DNA of 64,000 nucleotides from Nocardia kruczakiae NBRC 101016 (GCF_001612965.1 NZ_BDBL01000014.1:112576-176575); one strand, 5' to 3'; counted from the first letter of the stretch, positions 8,960 through 18,084 are shown. Notes: a model not told the origin generated them from the letters alone. Translations and numbers: made by a program.

Positions 8960-9301
8960 CTACACCACCGTCTCGCGCACGAGATCCAGATAGGCCGCGC
9001 CCGAATCGGGCACTCGTGGCTGCTTCCACACCTCGACCGGGAACGACACCATGATCAGCGACTGCATCAGGTGGGTCAGATACCGTGCGTCGTCGGGCAT
9101 GTCGTCGAGCGGGAACTGGTCCAGATAGTCGAGCGCCTCCTCGAGCCGGGGGAATGTGGCGTCGTAGAAGGCTTGCATCTGCGCCATATCGGAGGCGAGC
9201 CGCTTGCGATAGCGTTCGGGCTCGGTATCGATGATCCAGTCGGAGAACTTCTCCAGTTCGGCGAATTCCCCGGGCAGTTTCTTCGTCTCAGACGTCGGCA
9301 T
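8960..9301 (-). CDS. Small conserved-type protein of the Rieske operon, function unknown
   Basis: A 113-residue acidic, helical, cysteine-free protein. I do not recognise a family. The start at 9301 (MPTSETKK) overlaps the 3' end of the oxygenase gene by 14 nt and leaves 4 nt before the amidohydrolase, which argues for translational coupling and a shared pathway role. It could be an accessory or small subunit of the oxygenase, but the sequence does not resemble the classical beta subunit. Confidence 0.75.
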   Translation of the reverse strand: MPTSETKKLPGEFAELEKFSDWIIDTEPERYRKRLASDMAQMQAFYDATFPRLEEALDYLDQFPLDDMPDDARYLTHLMQSLIMVSFPVEVWKQPRVPDSGAAYLDLVRETVV

Positions 9302-10553
9302 CGCGGTACTCCTGAACTTTGCGCTGCGCGACATGATGGAGATGCCGCAGCAGGACTTCCTGGTCGTTGAGCGGGAATTTCTTGACGACACCGGTTTCCA
9401 GCATCGTCTGGGTGGCCTCCAAGGTGTTGGCGTCCTGCAACGCGTATTCCTTGAACGTCACGCCGGCCAATTCCTGGCGCAGCCGTTCGCGGGCGTTCTT
9501 GGGAGGTACGAAATACAGATTCGCCTCGAAGATGTGCGTGCGCACCGAGGTCGGCCACCAGTTGTAGGTGAGAAACCAGCCCGGCGCCCACACCAGGATC
9601 GCGAAATTGGGGAACACATCGAATTCGTCCACGCCCCAGGCACGATGGCCGGACGGATTGATACCGGCGGGCATGGGATCCAGCCCCTCGATATCGGGCC
9701 GGTCCCACGGACCGAACAGGCCCGAGCGCAGCACCCGCTCGATCGGCTTGACCATGTCGAGGTCCTTCGGCGGCGCCATACCGCCCCACGAGGACACCAT
9801 CGAATGGGGAGTGTCGATCTGGTAGTGCAATGCCTCGAAGCCGATGTCGGCCAGTTTGTCGGCCTCGTTCTTCACCGCTTGCTTCATATGCAGGATCGGC
9901 GCGTGATAGAACTCGGCGAACGCGTCGATGAACAGTTTCCAGTTGCTGCCCACCTCGGCCTTGTAGCTGTAGACCTCGGTGAATTCGTGGAAGGGAAACC
10001 CCTCCAGTCCCTTCACCATCGGGCCGAGATAATCCTGCAGCGGCGGGGCCTCGGGGTCGACATTGACGAAGATGAACCCCTCCCACACCTCGCAGCGCAC
10101 ATCGGCGAGGCCGTAGTCGGCCTTGTCCATCCCGAAGAATTCCTTCTCCTGCTGGACGAAGGTGCAGGTGCCGTCGAGGTTGTAGCGCCAGGCGTGGTAC
10201 TTGCAGGTGAACTGCCGGCAGGTGCCGGAGGTCTCCTCGTTCGGGAAGTCGTCCCACACGAGTTTGTTGCCGCGGTGGCGGCAGATGTTGTGGAAGGCGC
10301 GGATCACGTCGTCGGTGCCGCGCACGATGATCAACGACGTCGCGATGCAGGCCAGTTCCTTGGTGAAGTAGCTGCCTTTGCGCGGCAGCAGCACGTCGCG
10401 GCCGACGCACAGCCAGCTCGTGCGGAAGATGGCGTTGCGCTCGTCCTCGTAGAACTGCGGGTCGATCGAATCGGTGTAGTCGACGGTGCCGGTCCCCAGT
10501 TCGGGATAGTGCTCGGTCCAGCTTCCGGCGGCTGGTTTGCTGAAGTGCGGCAA
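9288..10553 (-). CDS. Rieske non-heme iron oxygenase, alpha subunit
   Basis: A 421-residue ring-hydroxylating oxygenase. The Rieske cluster ligands are C91-x-H93 and C117-x2-H120. The mononuclear iron centre is visible as NWKLFIDAFAEFYHAPILH, giving the two histidines and the bridging Asp. It would insert oxygen into an aromatic or alicyclic ring using electrons from a reductase that is not encoded nearby. It lies 4 nt after the carboxymuconolactone decarboxylase-like gene and overlaps the next small gene. The substrate is unknown; CoA-type genes on the divergent arm suggest a ring acid or steroid-like compound. Confidence 0.93.
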   Translation of the reverse strand: MPHFSKPAAGSWTEHYPELGTGTVDYTDSIDPQFYEDERNAIFRTSWLCVGRDVLLPRKGSYFTKELACIATSLIIVRGTDDVIRAFHNICRHRGNKLVWDDFPNEETSGTCRQFTCKYHAWRYNLDGTCTFVQQEKEFFGMDKADYGLADVRCEVWEGFIFVNVDPEAPPLQDYLGPMVKGLEGFPFHEFTEVYSYKAEVGSNWKLFIDAFAEFYHAPILHMKQAVKNEADKLADIGFEALHYQIDTPHSMVSSWGGMAPPKDLDMVKPIERVLRSGLFGPWDRPDIEGLDPMPAGINPSGHRAWGVDEFDVFPNFAILVWAPGWFLTYNWWPTSVRTHIFEANLYFVPPKNARERLRQELAGVTFKEYALQDANTLEATQTMLETGVVKKFPLNDQEVLLRHLHHVAQRKVQEYRDADV

Positions 10554-10557
10554 GGGA

Positions 10558-11088
10558 TTACCTCTCGTGATCGGGCTGGATGCCGAAGGTGTTGAAGGCC
10601 ATCGCGACCATGGCGTAGCCGCCGACGGTGAAGACCAGATCCATGCGCTGGCGTTCGTCGAGGTAGTCGCTCAACGCGGCCCAGGTGGTGTCCGACAATT
10701 GCGACTTCTCGTCGAGTTCGTCGACCGCCGCGAGCAGCAGGCGATCGAAGTCGCCGGTGAGCCGTCCGTCGCGGATCCCGTCGACCTCGGCGTCGGACAG
10801 GCCGGTCGAGTCGGCCATCGCGACATGGTGGGCCCATTCGTAGGCGCACTGACGGCGGTGCGCGATGCGCAGGATCGCGATCTCGCGCACGCGCGGCGGC
10901 AAGGTGGATCGGAACAGCAGATAGACGCCGAAGCCGAGATACGCCTCGGCCAGGTCCGGATGTCTGGCCAGAGCCGACATCGCGGGTCCGGCGCCGTCGG
11001 GATTGCGCCGAGCACGTGGCAGCAGAGCGGCCAGGGCGCCGCGGGTCCGATCGTCCCATTGATCGGCCGGCAGGGGCGGCAGGCGCAT
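10558..11088 (-). CDS. Carboxymuconolactone decarboxylase / AhpD-like family protein
   Basis: A 176-residue helical protein with the family core (RVREIAILRIAHRRQCAYEWAHH). It has the YEWxxH version rather than the CxxC of the peroxidase AhpD, so it is more likely a decarboxylase or tautomerase-like enzyme. It is the first gene of the leftward catabolic operon. An AGGAGAGG ribosome site precedes the ATG, and a 19-bp palindrome (11107-11125) lies just upstream and may be its operator. Confidence 0.85.
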   Translation of the reverse strand: MRLPPLPADQWDDRTRGALAALLPRARRNPDGAGPAMSALARHPDLAEAYLGFGVYLLFRSTLPPRVREIAILRIAHRRQCAYEWAHHVAMADSTGLSDAEVDGIRDGRLTGDFDRLLLAAVDELDEKSQLSDTTWAALSDYLDERQRMDLVFTVGGYAMVAMAFNTFGIQPDHER

Positions 11089-11106
11089 CCTCTCCTCCTC
11101 TCATTC

Positions 11107-11125
11107 AGGAGAATGACATTCTCCT
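11107..11125. promoter_or_regulatory. 19-bp palindromic operator candidate
   Basis: AGGAGAATGACATTCTCCT is a perfect 9-1-9 inverted repeat located 18 nt upstream of the first gene of the leftward Rieske operon and about 260 nt from the rightward operon. The length and symmetry fit a TetR- or GntR-type repressor site. No such repressor gene is adjacent, so the regulator is unknown. Confidence 0.6.
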
Positions 11126-11322
11126 CAACGGACCAATAGATTTTCACGACGGGGGCCGACTCGTCAACGTCCACCGGGAATCGATCGAAAGTGGCTGGTC
11201 GGAAGCGGTTCATGCGAGGTGTGTGGAGTGCTCATCGGTCGTCGCTACCGGTGACGGCGCCCGTTCGGCCCGGCGGGCGAGTGTGGGCGCCGGGCGTCCC
11301 GGGCGCAGAAGTAGAAGGTTGA

Positions 11323-11339
11323 TTCTCCAAATATGAGAA
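11323..11339. promoter_or_regulatory. Second inverted repeat (TTCTC-N7-GAGAA) before the rightward catabolic operon
   Basis: An AT-rich inverted repeat 44 nt upstream of the small gene at 11384. Together with the base before it, it contains ATTCTCC, the same half-site sequence as the palindrome at 11107-11125, which suggests the same regulator might touch both arms. The arms are only 5 bp, so chance is possible. Confidence 0.35.
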
Positions 11340-11383
11340 GATAGTTTTCTAGTTGCGTAGTCCAGCAAAGAGGAGTCGAGAGC

Positions 11384-11689
11384 ATGGCAGCCCTGCGTCC
11401 CGGTGAACAGCTCGCCAGTACCGTCTGCGGCACCAAGGTGGTGGTGGTGCGCGCGCCCGCCGATGCCGATCCCGTAGTGACCTGTGGCGGAAGCCCTCTG
11501 GTTCCCGCCGCGAGCGCACCGCCGATCGCCCCCGCCGCGGGGGAGCCGGTGACCCTGATCGGGAAGCGCTACGTCGACGCCGCCGACACCGTCGAATTGC
11601 TCTGCACCAGTTCGGGTTCCGGTGAGCTGAGCTGCGACGGCGCCCCCATGACGATCAAGGCGGCCAAGGCGCTGCCCGCCTCGGACTGA
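11384..11689 (+). CDS. Small protein, function unknown, first gene of rightward catabolic operon
   Basis: A 101-residue protein with VCGTKVVVVRAP, a CGGxPLVP element and LLCTSSGSGELSCDG. The four cysteines (VCGT, VTCGG, ELLCT, LSCDG) could bind a metal, but no known cluster pattern is evident. It is preceded by a GAGGAG ribosome site and followed by an acyl-CoA dehydrogenase gene 31 nt later. I remember similar small proteins next to catabolic acyl-CoA gene clusters in Mycobacteriales but cannot name a function. Confidence 0.7.
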   Translation: MAALRPGEQLASTVCGTKVVVVRAPADADPVVTCGGSPLVPAASAPPIAPAAGEPVTLIGKRYVDAADTVELLCTSSGSGELSCDGAPMTIKAAKALPASD

Positions 11690-11720
11690 GTCGTGCGGTG
11701 ACCGGAGAGCAGGAGTGCGC

Positions 11721-12899
11721 ATGTCCGCCGGAATGACCTTCGAGCCGACCGAGGATCAGCAGGTGATCCGCTCGGCGGTGGCCGAACTGTGCCGCAAATT
11801 CGACGACCGCTACTGGATGAGCAAGGACCAAAACCACGAATTCCCTGCGGAGTTCTACCAGGCGATCGCCGCCGGCGGCTGGCTCGGCATCACCATCCCG
11901 GAGGAGTACGGCGGCCACGGGCTCGGACTGACCGAGGCGACCATCCTCGCCGAGGAGGTCGCACGCTCGGGTGGCGCGATGAACGCCGCCACCGCGATCC
12001 ACCTGTCCATCTTCGGCATGCAACCGGTGGTCAGATACGGATCCGAGGAACTCAAGCGGCGGACGCTGCCGCGGGTGGCGGCCGGCGACCTGCACGTCTG
12101 CTTCGGTGTCACCGAACCGGGCGCGGGCCTGGACACCAGCCGGATCACGACCTTCGCCCGCCGCGACGGCGACCATTACATCGTCAACGGCCGCAAGGTG
12201 TGGATCTCCAAGGCGCTCGAGTCGGAGAAGATCCTGCTGCTGACCCGGACCACCGGCTACGACGAGGTGACGCGCAAAACCGACGGAATGACCCTGTTTC
12301 TCACCGATATCGACCGCGCGCACATCGATATCCGCCCGATCACCAAGATGGGCCGCAACGCGGTCTCCTCCAACGAGGTGTTCATCGACGATCTGCGGAT
12401 TCCGGTCGAGGATCGGGTGGGCGAGGAGGGCGAGGGTTTTCGCTATCTGCTCGACGGACTGAATCCGGAGCGGATGCTCATCGCCGCCGAGGCGCTCGGC
12501 ATCGGTCGTGTCGCGCTCGACCGTGCGGTCAAATACGCCGGTGAGCGTGTGGTCTTCGACCGGCCGATCGGCATGAATCAGGGCATCCAGTTCCCGCTCG
12601 CCGATTCGCTGGCCCATCTGGACGCCGCGGAACTGGTGCTGCGCAAGGCGACCTGGCTCTACGACCACGGTAAACCCTGTGGCCGCGAGGCGAATACGGC
12701 CAAATATCTGTGTGCCGACGCCGCCTTCATCGCCGCCGACCGCGCCATGCAGACCCACGGCGGGATGGGATATGCCGAGGAATACCACGTGGCCCGCTAC
12801 TTCCGTGAGGCGCGCGTCATGCGCATCGCCCCCGTCAGCCAGGAGATGATCTTGAACTACCTGGGTTCGCACATACTGGGATTGCCGAGGAGCTACTGA
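11721..12899 (+). CDS. Acyl-CoA dehydrogenase
   Basis: A 392-residue flavoenzyme with DLHVCFGVTEPGAGLDTSRI, the WISKALES segment and the FAD-contact HGGMGYAEEYHVARYFREARV. The normal C-terminal GTSE motif is replaced by RIAPVSQEMILNYLG, a pattern seen in dehydrogenases that act on unusual acyl-CoAs. ATG 11721 is chosen because AGGAG lies five bases upstream; a GTG six bases earlier overlaps that ribosome site. Its stop overlaps the SDR start by 1 nt. Confidence 0.9.
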   Translation: MSAGMTFEPTEDQQVIRSAVAELCRKFDDRYWMSKDQNHEFPAEFYQAIAAGGWLGITIPEEYGGHGLGLTEATILAEEVARSGGAMNAATAIHLSIFGMQPVVRYGSEELKRRTLPRVAAGDLHVCFGVTEPGAGLDTSRITTFARRDGDHYIVNGRKVWISKALESEKILLLTRTTGYDEVTRKTDGMTLFLTDIDRAHIDIRPITKMGRNAVSSNEVFIDDLRIPVEDRVGEEGEGFRYLLDGLNPERMLIAAEALGIGRVALDRAVKYAGERVVFDRPIGMNQGIQFPLADSLAHLDAAELVLRKATWLYDHGKPCGREANTAKYLCADAAFIAADRAMQTHGGMGYAEEYHVARYFREARVMRIAPVSQEMILNYLGSHILGLPRSY

Positions 12900-13663
12900 T
12901 GCCGGCACGAGGACTTTTCGATCTGACCGGCCGCGCGGCCATGGTCACCGGCGCCGCGGGCGGCATCGGATCGGCGGTGGCGCAGGCGCTCGCGACGGCG
13001 GGCGCCGCGGTACTGGTCGCCGATATCGACGCCGCCGCAGCGGCGGCGGTCGCCGACAAGATCGTCGGCGCCGGTGGGCGCGCGGCGAGTTGCGGGCTGG
13101 ACGTATCCGACCGTGCCGCAGCCGATTCCGCGGCCGAGCAGGGCGCGGCGCTGGCCGATGGCACGCTGCACATCGTGGTCAACAACGCCGGTGTGACGGC
13201 GCCGGCGATGTTCGGCGCCACCACCGTGGATTCGATGCGCCGCCTCTACGACATCCACGCGCTGGGCACCTTCAACTGCGCGCAGGCGGCGCTGCCGTAT
13301 CTGCCTACCGACGGCACCGGGCGCATCATCAATGTCACCTCCTCGGCCGGGCTGACCGGAACCCTGGGGCAGGTGAACTATTCGGCCGCCAAGGCCGCGA
13401 TCGTGGGCATCACCAAATCGCTGGCCCGCGAGCTGGCCCGCAAGAACATCCTGGTGAACGCGCTGGCGCCGCTGGCGGCCACGCCGATGACCACGACCAT
13501 CCGCACCGACGAGAAGTTCGCCGCGCAGATGCTGAACCGAATTCCGTTGCGCCGCTGGGCCGAACCGGACGAGGTGGCCGGTGCGTTCGTCTTCCTCGCC
13601 TCCGACGCCGCCTCGTTCGTCACCGGGCAGGTGCTGCCGGTGGACGGCGGCATGGTGATGTGA
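12899..13663 (+). CDS. Short-chain dehydrogenase/reductase (FabG-like)
   Basis: A 254-residue Rossmann enzyme. The cofactor motif TGAAGGIGSA, the NNAG motif and the catalytic Ser, Tyr and Lys (TSSAGLTG, NYSAAKAA) are all present. Asp in VADIDAA after strand 2 favours NAD. It probably oxidises a 3-hydroxyacyl-CoA or a ring alcohol in the pathway. It overlaps genes on both sides by 1 nt. Confidence 0.92.
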   Translation: MPARGLFDLTGRAAMVTGAAGGIGSAVAQALATAGAAVLVADIDAAAAAAVADKIVGAGGRAASCGLDVSDRAAADSAAEQGAALADGTLHIVVNNAGVTAPAMFGATTVDSMRRLYDIHALGTFNCAQAALPYLPTDGTGRIINVTSSAGLTGTLGQVNYSAAKAAIVGITKSLARELARKNILVNALAPLAATPMTTTIRTDEKFAAQMLNRIPLRRWAEPDEVAGAFVFLASDAASFVTGQVLPVDGGMVM

Positions 13664-14907
13664 TGATCATCGATCCGCAGGCGTCGGGCCCGCTGGCCGG
13701 GGTGACGGTGGTGGCGCTGGAACAGGCGGTGTCCGCGCCGATGTGCACGCGCACCCTCGCCGACTTCGGGGCCCGGGTGATCAAGGTGGAGAACCCGGAC
13801 GGCGGTGACTTCGCCCGCTGTTACGACGACGTGGTCGAGGGGCAGGCCGCGCATTTCGTCTGGGTCAACCGCGGTAAGGAATCGGTCACCCTGGACCTGA
13901 AATCGGCTGCGGGCGTGGATCTTCTGCATCGCCTGCTGGACCGTGCCGACGTGCTGGTCGCCAATCTCGCACCCGGCGCCCTCGACCGGCTGGGATTGTC
14001 ACCGGCGGAGTTGGAGAGCCGGCACCCGGATCTGATCTCGCTGACCATCGACGGCTTCGGCGCGGGCGGGCCGCTGTCGCACAAACGCGCCTACGACCTG
14101 CTGGTCCAGGCCGAGGCCGGAGTATGCGCGGTGACGGGAACGGCCGGCGCGCCCGCCAAACCCGGGCCACCGGTAGCGGATGTGACCACGGGTCTGTACG
14201 CGGCGCTGTCGATCGTGGCCTCGCTGTGCGGGCGGCTGCGCCGCGGGCCGGGCCCGGGCACGGCGATATCGGTGAGCCTGTTCGACACCATGGCCGAGAT
14301 GATGGGCTATCACCTCACCTACGCCCGGCACAGCGGCATCGACCAGCAGCCGCTCGGTATGAGCTCACCCGCCGTGGCGCCCTACGGCGCCTACCCGACG
14401 GCCGACCGACAGACCGTGGTGCTGGGGACGACGAACGACCGGGAATGGCAGCGCCTGGCGCGCGACATATTGCAACGCCCGGATCTCGCCGCCGACGAAC
14501 GCTTCCGCACCAATCCCGGCCGGGTCGCCCATCGCGCCGAGCTCGACGAGGCGATCGGAAGCTGGTGTGCGCGACACGATCTGGCCGAGATCCAGGCGGC
14601 CGCCGACGCCGCCGGAATCGGCAACGCGCGCTACAACCGGCCGAGCGAGGTGCTGGCCCACCCGCAACTGTCCGAGCGCGACCGCTGGCGCGGTATCGAC
14701 ACCCCGAACGGGCCGATCCCCTCGCTGTTGCCTCCCGCCGTGATCGAGGGCTACCACCCGCCGATGGGCGCGGTACCGGGACTGGGCGAGCACACCGACG
14801 CGATTCTCACCGAAATCGGCTGCAGCGCGGACGATATCGCGCGATGGCGAGCGGCGGGCGCGATCGGCTGCAGGTACGCGGGGGCGGCTGCCGCTCATGT
14901 TCGGTGA
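13663..14907 (+). CDS. CaiB/BaiF family (family III) CoA-transferase
   Basis: About 414 residues. The N-terminal LAGVTVVALEQAVSAPMCTR, ADFGARVIKVENP and the conserved DLK segment (SVTLDLKS) are typical of formyl-CoA transferase-like enzymes; the Asp that carries the acyl group is expected in the DLLVQAEAG region. It would activate a carboxylic acid by moving CoA from another thioester. ATG 13663 overlaps the SDR stop by 1 nt; GTG 13660 is an alternative. Confidence 0.9.
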   Translation: MIIDPQASGPLAGVTVVALEQAVSAPMCTRTLADFGARVIKVENPDGGDFARCYDDVVEGQAAHFVWVNRGKESVTLDLKSAAGVDLLHRLLDRADVLVANLAPGALDRLGLSPAELESRHPDLISLTIDGFGAGGPLSHKRAYDLLVQAEAGVCAVTGTAGAPAKPGPPVADVTTGLYAALSIVASLCGRLRRGPGPGTAISVSLFDTMAEMMGYHLTYARHSGIDQQPLGMSSPAVAPYGAYPTADRQTVVLGTTNDREWQRLARDILQRPDLAADERFRTNPGRVAHRAELDEAIGSWCARHDLAEIQAAADAAGIGNARYNRPSEVLAHPQLSERDRWRGIDTPNGPIPSLLPPAVIEGYHPPMGAVPGLGEHTDAILTEIGCSADDIARWRAAGAIGCRYAGAAAAHVR

Positions 14908-15736
14908 CACGGTCCTGCTCTGCGCCGATCACGAAGGGGTACGAACCCTGACCTTGAATCGGCCGCATCACAAGAACGCGATCGACGCCGAACTGTGGTC
15001 GGCGCTGCAGGACGTATTGCGCGCCACCGCGACGGATCTCGACGTACGTGCGGTGGTCATCACCGGCCAGGGTGGCGAATTCTGTTCCGGCGCCGACATT
15101 TCCACGCCCGACAACACGCATCCGACCTACCGGATGCGGGCGCTGACCGAGGTCGCGCTGGCCCTGCACGAACTGCCCATGCCGACCGTGGCGAAGGTGC
15201 GCGGCGTGGCCGTGGGCGCCGGCTGGAATCTGGCACTCGGCTGCGACTTCGTCGTTGCCACTCCTCACGCCCGGTTCTCACAGATCTTCGCCCGGCGCGG
15301 GCTGTCGCCGGATCTGGGCGGCACCTGGCTGCTGCCCAAGATCGCCGGGCTGCAACAGGCGAAAAGGCTTGCGCTGCTGGGCGAGACGATCGACGGCGAA
15401 CAGGCGCGCGAGCTGAACCTCGTGACGTGGCTGTGCGACGACGCCGAGATCGACGCGTTCGTCGACGACCTGGCGGCGCGGCTGGCGGCGGGCCCGCCGG
15501 TGGCGCTGGCCCAGACCAAGGCACTGCTCAACGAGGGCGCCGACCGCAGTCTGCGGGAGGCGCTGGCCGGGGAGGCGCGGGCACAGGGCATCAATTTCGC
15601 CACCGCCGACGCACCCGAGGCCTTCGCCGCCTTCGCCGAGAAACGCTCACCCCGGTTCAGCGGCCGCTGGACGGTGACCAGGCCGCCGATCCGCCGTACG
15701 GACCGGCCCGACAAGGAGAGTCGAACAGATGCGTGA
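14897..15736 (+). CDS. Enoyl-CoA hydratase/isomerase family protein
   Basis: A 279-residue crotonase-fold enzyme. The oxyanion-hole segments are GGEFCSGADIS and VAVGAGWNLALGCDFVVA. The usual second Glu of hydratases (around GLSPDLGGTWLLP) is Asp, so isomerase, hydrolase or retro-Claisen chemistry is also possible. It overlaps the CoA-transferase by 11 nt and the thiolase by 8 nt. The last 25 residues are a basic tail. Confidence 0.9.
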   Translation: MFGDTVLLCADHEGVRTLTLNRPHHKNAIDAELWSALQDVLRATATDLDVRAVVITGQGGEFCSGADISTPDNTHPTYRMRALTEVALALHELPMPTVAKVRGVAVGAGWNLALGCDFVVATPHARFSQIFARRGLSPDLGGTWLLPKIAGLQQAKRLALLGETIDGEQARELNLVTWLCDDAEIDAFVDDLAARLAAGPPVALAQTKALLNEGADRSLREALAGEARAQGINFATADAPEAFAAFAEKRSPRFSGRWTVTRPPIRRTDRPDKESRTDA

Positions 15737-16874
15737 GGTAGTCATCGCCGCGGCGGTCCGCACCCCGATCGGCAAACGCAACGGCGCCCTGGCCGACATC
15801 CACCCCGCGGACCTGTCCGCGCTGGTGCTGACCGCGCTGGCCGAGCGCACCGGTCTGGATCCGGCCCTCGTCGACGACGTCATCTGGGGATGTGTCTCCC
15901 AGGTCGGCGACCAGTCCTCGAATATCGGCCGCTACGCGGTGTTGGCCGCGGGCTGGCCGGAGGCCGTCCCCGGCACCACGATCAACCGCGCGTGCGGATC
16001 CGGCCAGCAGGCAGTCGATTTCGCCGCCGCCGTGGTCGGTTCGGGGCAGCAGGACCTCGTGATCGCCGGCGGTGTGGAGGTGATGAGCCGGGTTCCGCTG
16101 GGCTCGGCTCGCGCCACCGGTATGCCGTACGGGCCGAAAGCCCGTGCCCGCTATCACGATTTCTCCTTCGACCAGGGCATCTCGGCCGAACTGATCGCCG
16201 AGAAGTGGGGGTTCACCCGCACTCGTCTCGACGACTACGCCGCACGCTCGCACGAACTGGCGGCCGCGGCCGTCGACCGGGGGGCCTTCGACGATCAGAT
16301 CGTCGACGTGCCCGCCGGTACGGCCACGATCGGCGCCGACGAGGGCATCCGCCGCGGCACCTCCGCCGAGACGCTGGCCCGGCTGAAACCGGCCTTCCGC
16401 GCCGACGGCGTGATCCACGCCGGCAATGCGTCGCAGATCTCCGACGGTGCCGCCGCGGTGCTGGTCACCACCCCGGAGCGGGCGCGTGAACTCGGCCTGA
16501 GCCCGCTGGTCCGCTATCGCGCGGGCGCGGTGACCGGCGCCGATCCGGTACTGATGCTCACCGGCCCGATCCCGGCGACGGAGAAGGTGCTGCGCCGGTG
16601 CGGGCTGTCGCTCGCCGAGATCGGCGTATTCGAGGTGAACGAGGCGTTCGCGCCGGTGCCGCTGGCGTGGCTGGCCGAAACCGGCGCCGACCTCGACCGG
16701 GTGAATCCGCTGGGCGGAGCCATCGCGCTCGGCCATCCGCTCGGCGCCTCGGGCGCGGTCCTGCTGACCCGCATGATCCATCACATGCGCGACAACGGCA
16801 TTCGCTACGGCCTGCAAACCATGTGCGAGGGCGGCGGCACCGCCAACGCCACCGTCGTCGAACTGCTGAACTGA
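15729..16874 (+). CDS. Thiolase (acetyl-CoA acetyltransferase family)
   Basis: A 381-residue thiolase. The nucleophilic Cys89 lies in NRACGSGQQAV, the NEAFA motif in FEVNEAFAPV, and the catalytic His in GGAIALGHPLGASGA. The C-terminal cysteine motif reads TMCEGGGTANA rather than the common CxGGGxGxA but keeps the Cys. It would cleave a 3-ketoacyl-CoA at the end of a beta-oxidation round. Confidence 0.92.
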   Translation: MREVVIAAAVRTPIGKRNGALADIHPADLSALVLTALAERTGLDPALVDDVIWGCVSQVGDQSSNIGRYAVLAAGWPEAVPGTTINRACGSGQQAVDFAAAVVGSGQQDLVIAGGVEVMSRVPLGSARATGMPYGPKARARYHDFSFDQGISAELIAEKWGFTRTRLDDYAARSHELAAAAVDRGAFDDQIVDVPAGTATIGADEGIRRGTSAETLARLKPAFRADGVIHAGNASQISDGAAAVLVTTPERARELGLSPLVRYRAGAVTGADPVLMLTGPIPATEKVLRRCGLSLAEIGVFEVNEAFAPVPLAWLAETGADLDRVNPLGGAIALGHPLGASGAVLLTRMIHHMRDNGIRYGLQTMCEGGGTANATVVELLN

Positions 16875-16888
16875 TCGGAGAAACAGGC

Positions 16889-18037
16889 GTGCGCCGAGAA
16901 CTGTTCACCGCCGACCACGAATCGTTCCGGGCACTGGCCCGCGAATTCATCGACAAGCATGTGGTCGGAAACTACCCGGACTGGGAACGCGCCGGCCGGA
17001 TGCCGCGCGAAATCTTCACGCGGCTGGGCGAATTGGGTCTGCTCGGTATCGCGATCCCCGAGGAGTACGGGGGAGCGGGACTGCGCGACTATCGCTACAA
17101 CGTGGTGCTGCAGGAGGAGGCGGCGCGGGCGCTGGTCACGCTGTCGACCGTGCGCACCCAGTTGGACGTGATCCTGCCGTACTTCCTCGATTACGCCGAC
17201 GCCGACCAGCGCGAGCGCTGGTTTCCCGCCCTGGCCTCGGGGCAGCTGCTGACCGCCATCGCCATGACCGAACCCGGCACCGGATCGGATCTGGCCGGGG
17301 TGCGGACCACCGCCGTCCGCGACGGGGACCACTACGTTCTCAGCGGAGCCAAGACGTTCATCACCGGTGGGCTGCTGGCCGATCTGGTGATCGTGGTGTG
17401 CCGGACCTCCACGGACCCGGACAACCGCCGGCACGGGCTGACACTGCTGGTCGTGGAGGACGGCATGCCCGGCTTCGCTCGCGGCCGGGTGCTGGAGAAG
17501 ATGGGCTGCAAGGTGCAGGACACCGTCGAGCTGTCGTTCGACCAGGTGCGGGTGCCGGTGGCGAACCGGCTCGGCGAGGAGGGCGCGGCCTTCGGCTATC
17601 TCGGCCACAATCTGCCCCAGGAACGGCTGACCGTCGCCGTCGGTTCGGTGGCGCAATCGCGCGCCGCGCTCACCGCGACCGTCGATTATGTGAAGCAGCG
17701 CAGGGCATTCGGCACGCCGGTCGCATCGTTCCAGAACACGAAATTCGAAGTGGCGGCCATGTCCGCCGAGATCGAGGCGGCCCAGACCATGCTGGACCGG
17801 GCGGTCGCCGACCTGGTCGACGGGGTGCTGTCCGGGGCCGACGCCGCCCGCGTGAAGCTGTTCTGCACGGAGGTGCAGGCCCGGGTGGTCGATCGCTGCC
17901 TGCAGTTGTTCGGCGGCTACGGCTACATGATGGAATATCCGATCGCGCGGCTCTACACCGATGCGCGGGTGGCGCGCATCTACGCCGGAACCAGTGAGGT
18001 GATGAAGACGATCATCGCCAAATCGCTGGCGTTGTAG
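16889..18037 (+). CDS. Acyl-CoA dehydrogenase
   Basis: A 382-residue flavoenzyme with LLTAIAMTEPGTGSDLAGV, TFITGG and the C-terminal RIYAGTSEVMKTIIAKSL. The GTG start at 16889 has GGAG eight bases upstream and lies 14 nt after the thiolase stop. It is the last gene of the rightward operon; a strong hairpin follows. Confidence 0.92.
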   Translation: MRRELFTADHESFRALAREFIDKHVVGNYPDWERAGRMPREIFTRLGELGLLGIAIPEEYGGAGLRDYRYNVVLQEEAARALVTLSTVRTQLDVILPYFLDYADADQRERWFPALASGQLLTAIAMTEPGTGSDLAGVRTTAVRDGDHYVLSGAKTFITGGLLADLVIVVCRTSTDPDNRRHGLTLLVVEDGMPGFARGRVLEKMGCKVQDTVELSFDQVRVPVANRLGEEGAAFGYLGHNLPQERLTVAVGSVAQSRAALTATVDYVKQRRAFGTPVASFQNTKFEVAAMSAEIEAAQTMLDRAVADLVDGVLSGADAARVKLFCTEVQARVVDRCLQLFGGYGYMMEYPIARLYTDARVARIYAGTSEVMKTIIAKSLAL

Positions 18038-18053
18038 GCGTTTTCGACACGAA

Positions 18054-18084
18054 CACCCGGCCGCGAGCGCTCGGCGGCCGGGTG
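18054..18084. terminator. Hairpin between convergent acyl-CoA dehydrogenase and bfr genes
   Basis: Perfect 11-bp arms (CACCCGGCCGC and GCGGCCGGGTG) with a 9-nt loop. It begins 16 nt after the rightward stop and 11 nt before the end of the leftward bfr gene. There is no T-run, as is common for actinobacterial terminators, and it may serve both directions. Confidence 0.65.

Noticed and set aside
11655..12908. Leftward open frame opposite the acyl-CoA dehydrogenase
   Set aside because: Pure shadow of a motif-bearing gene; no ribosome site or family pattern.
15265..15714. Leftward frame opposite the enoyl-CoA hydratase gene
   Set aside because: Serine- and alanine-rich antisense frame with no family features.
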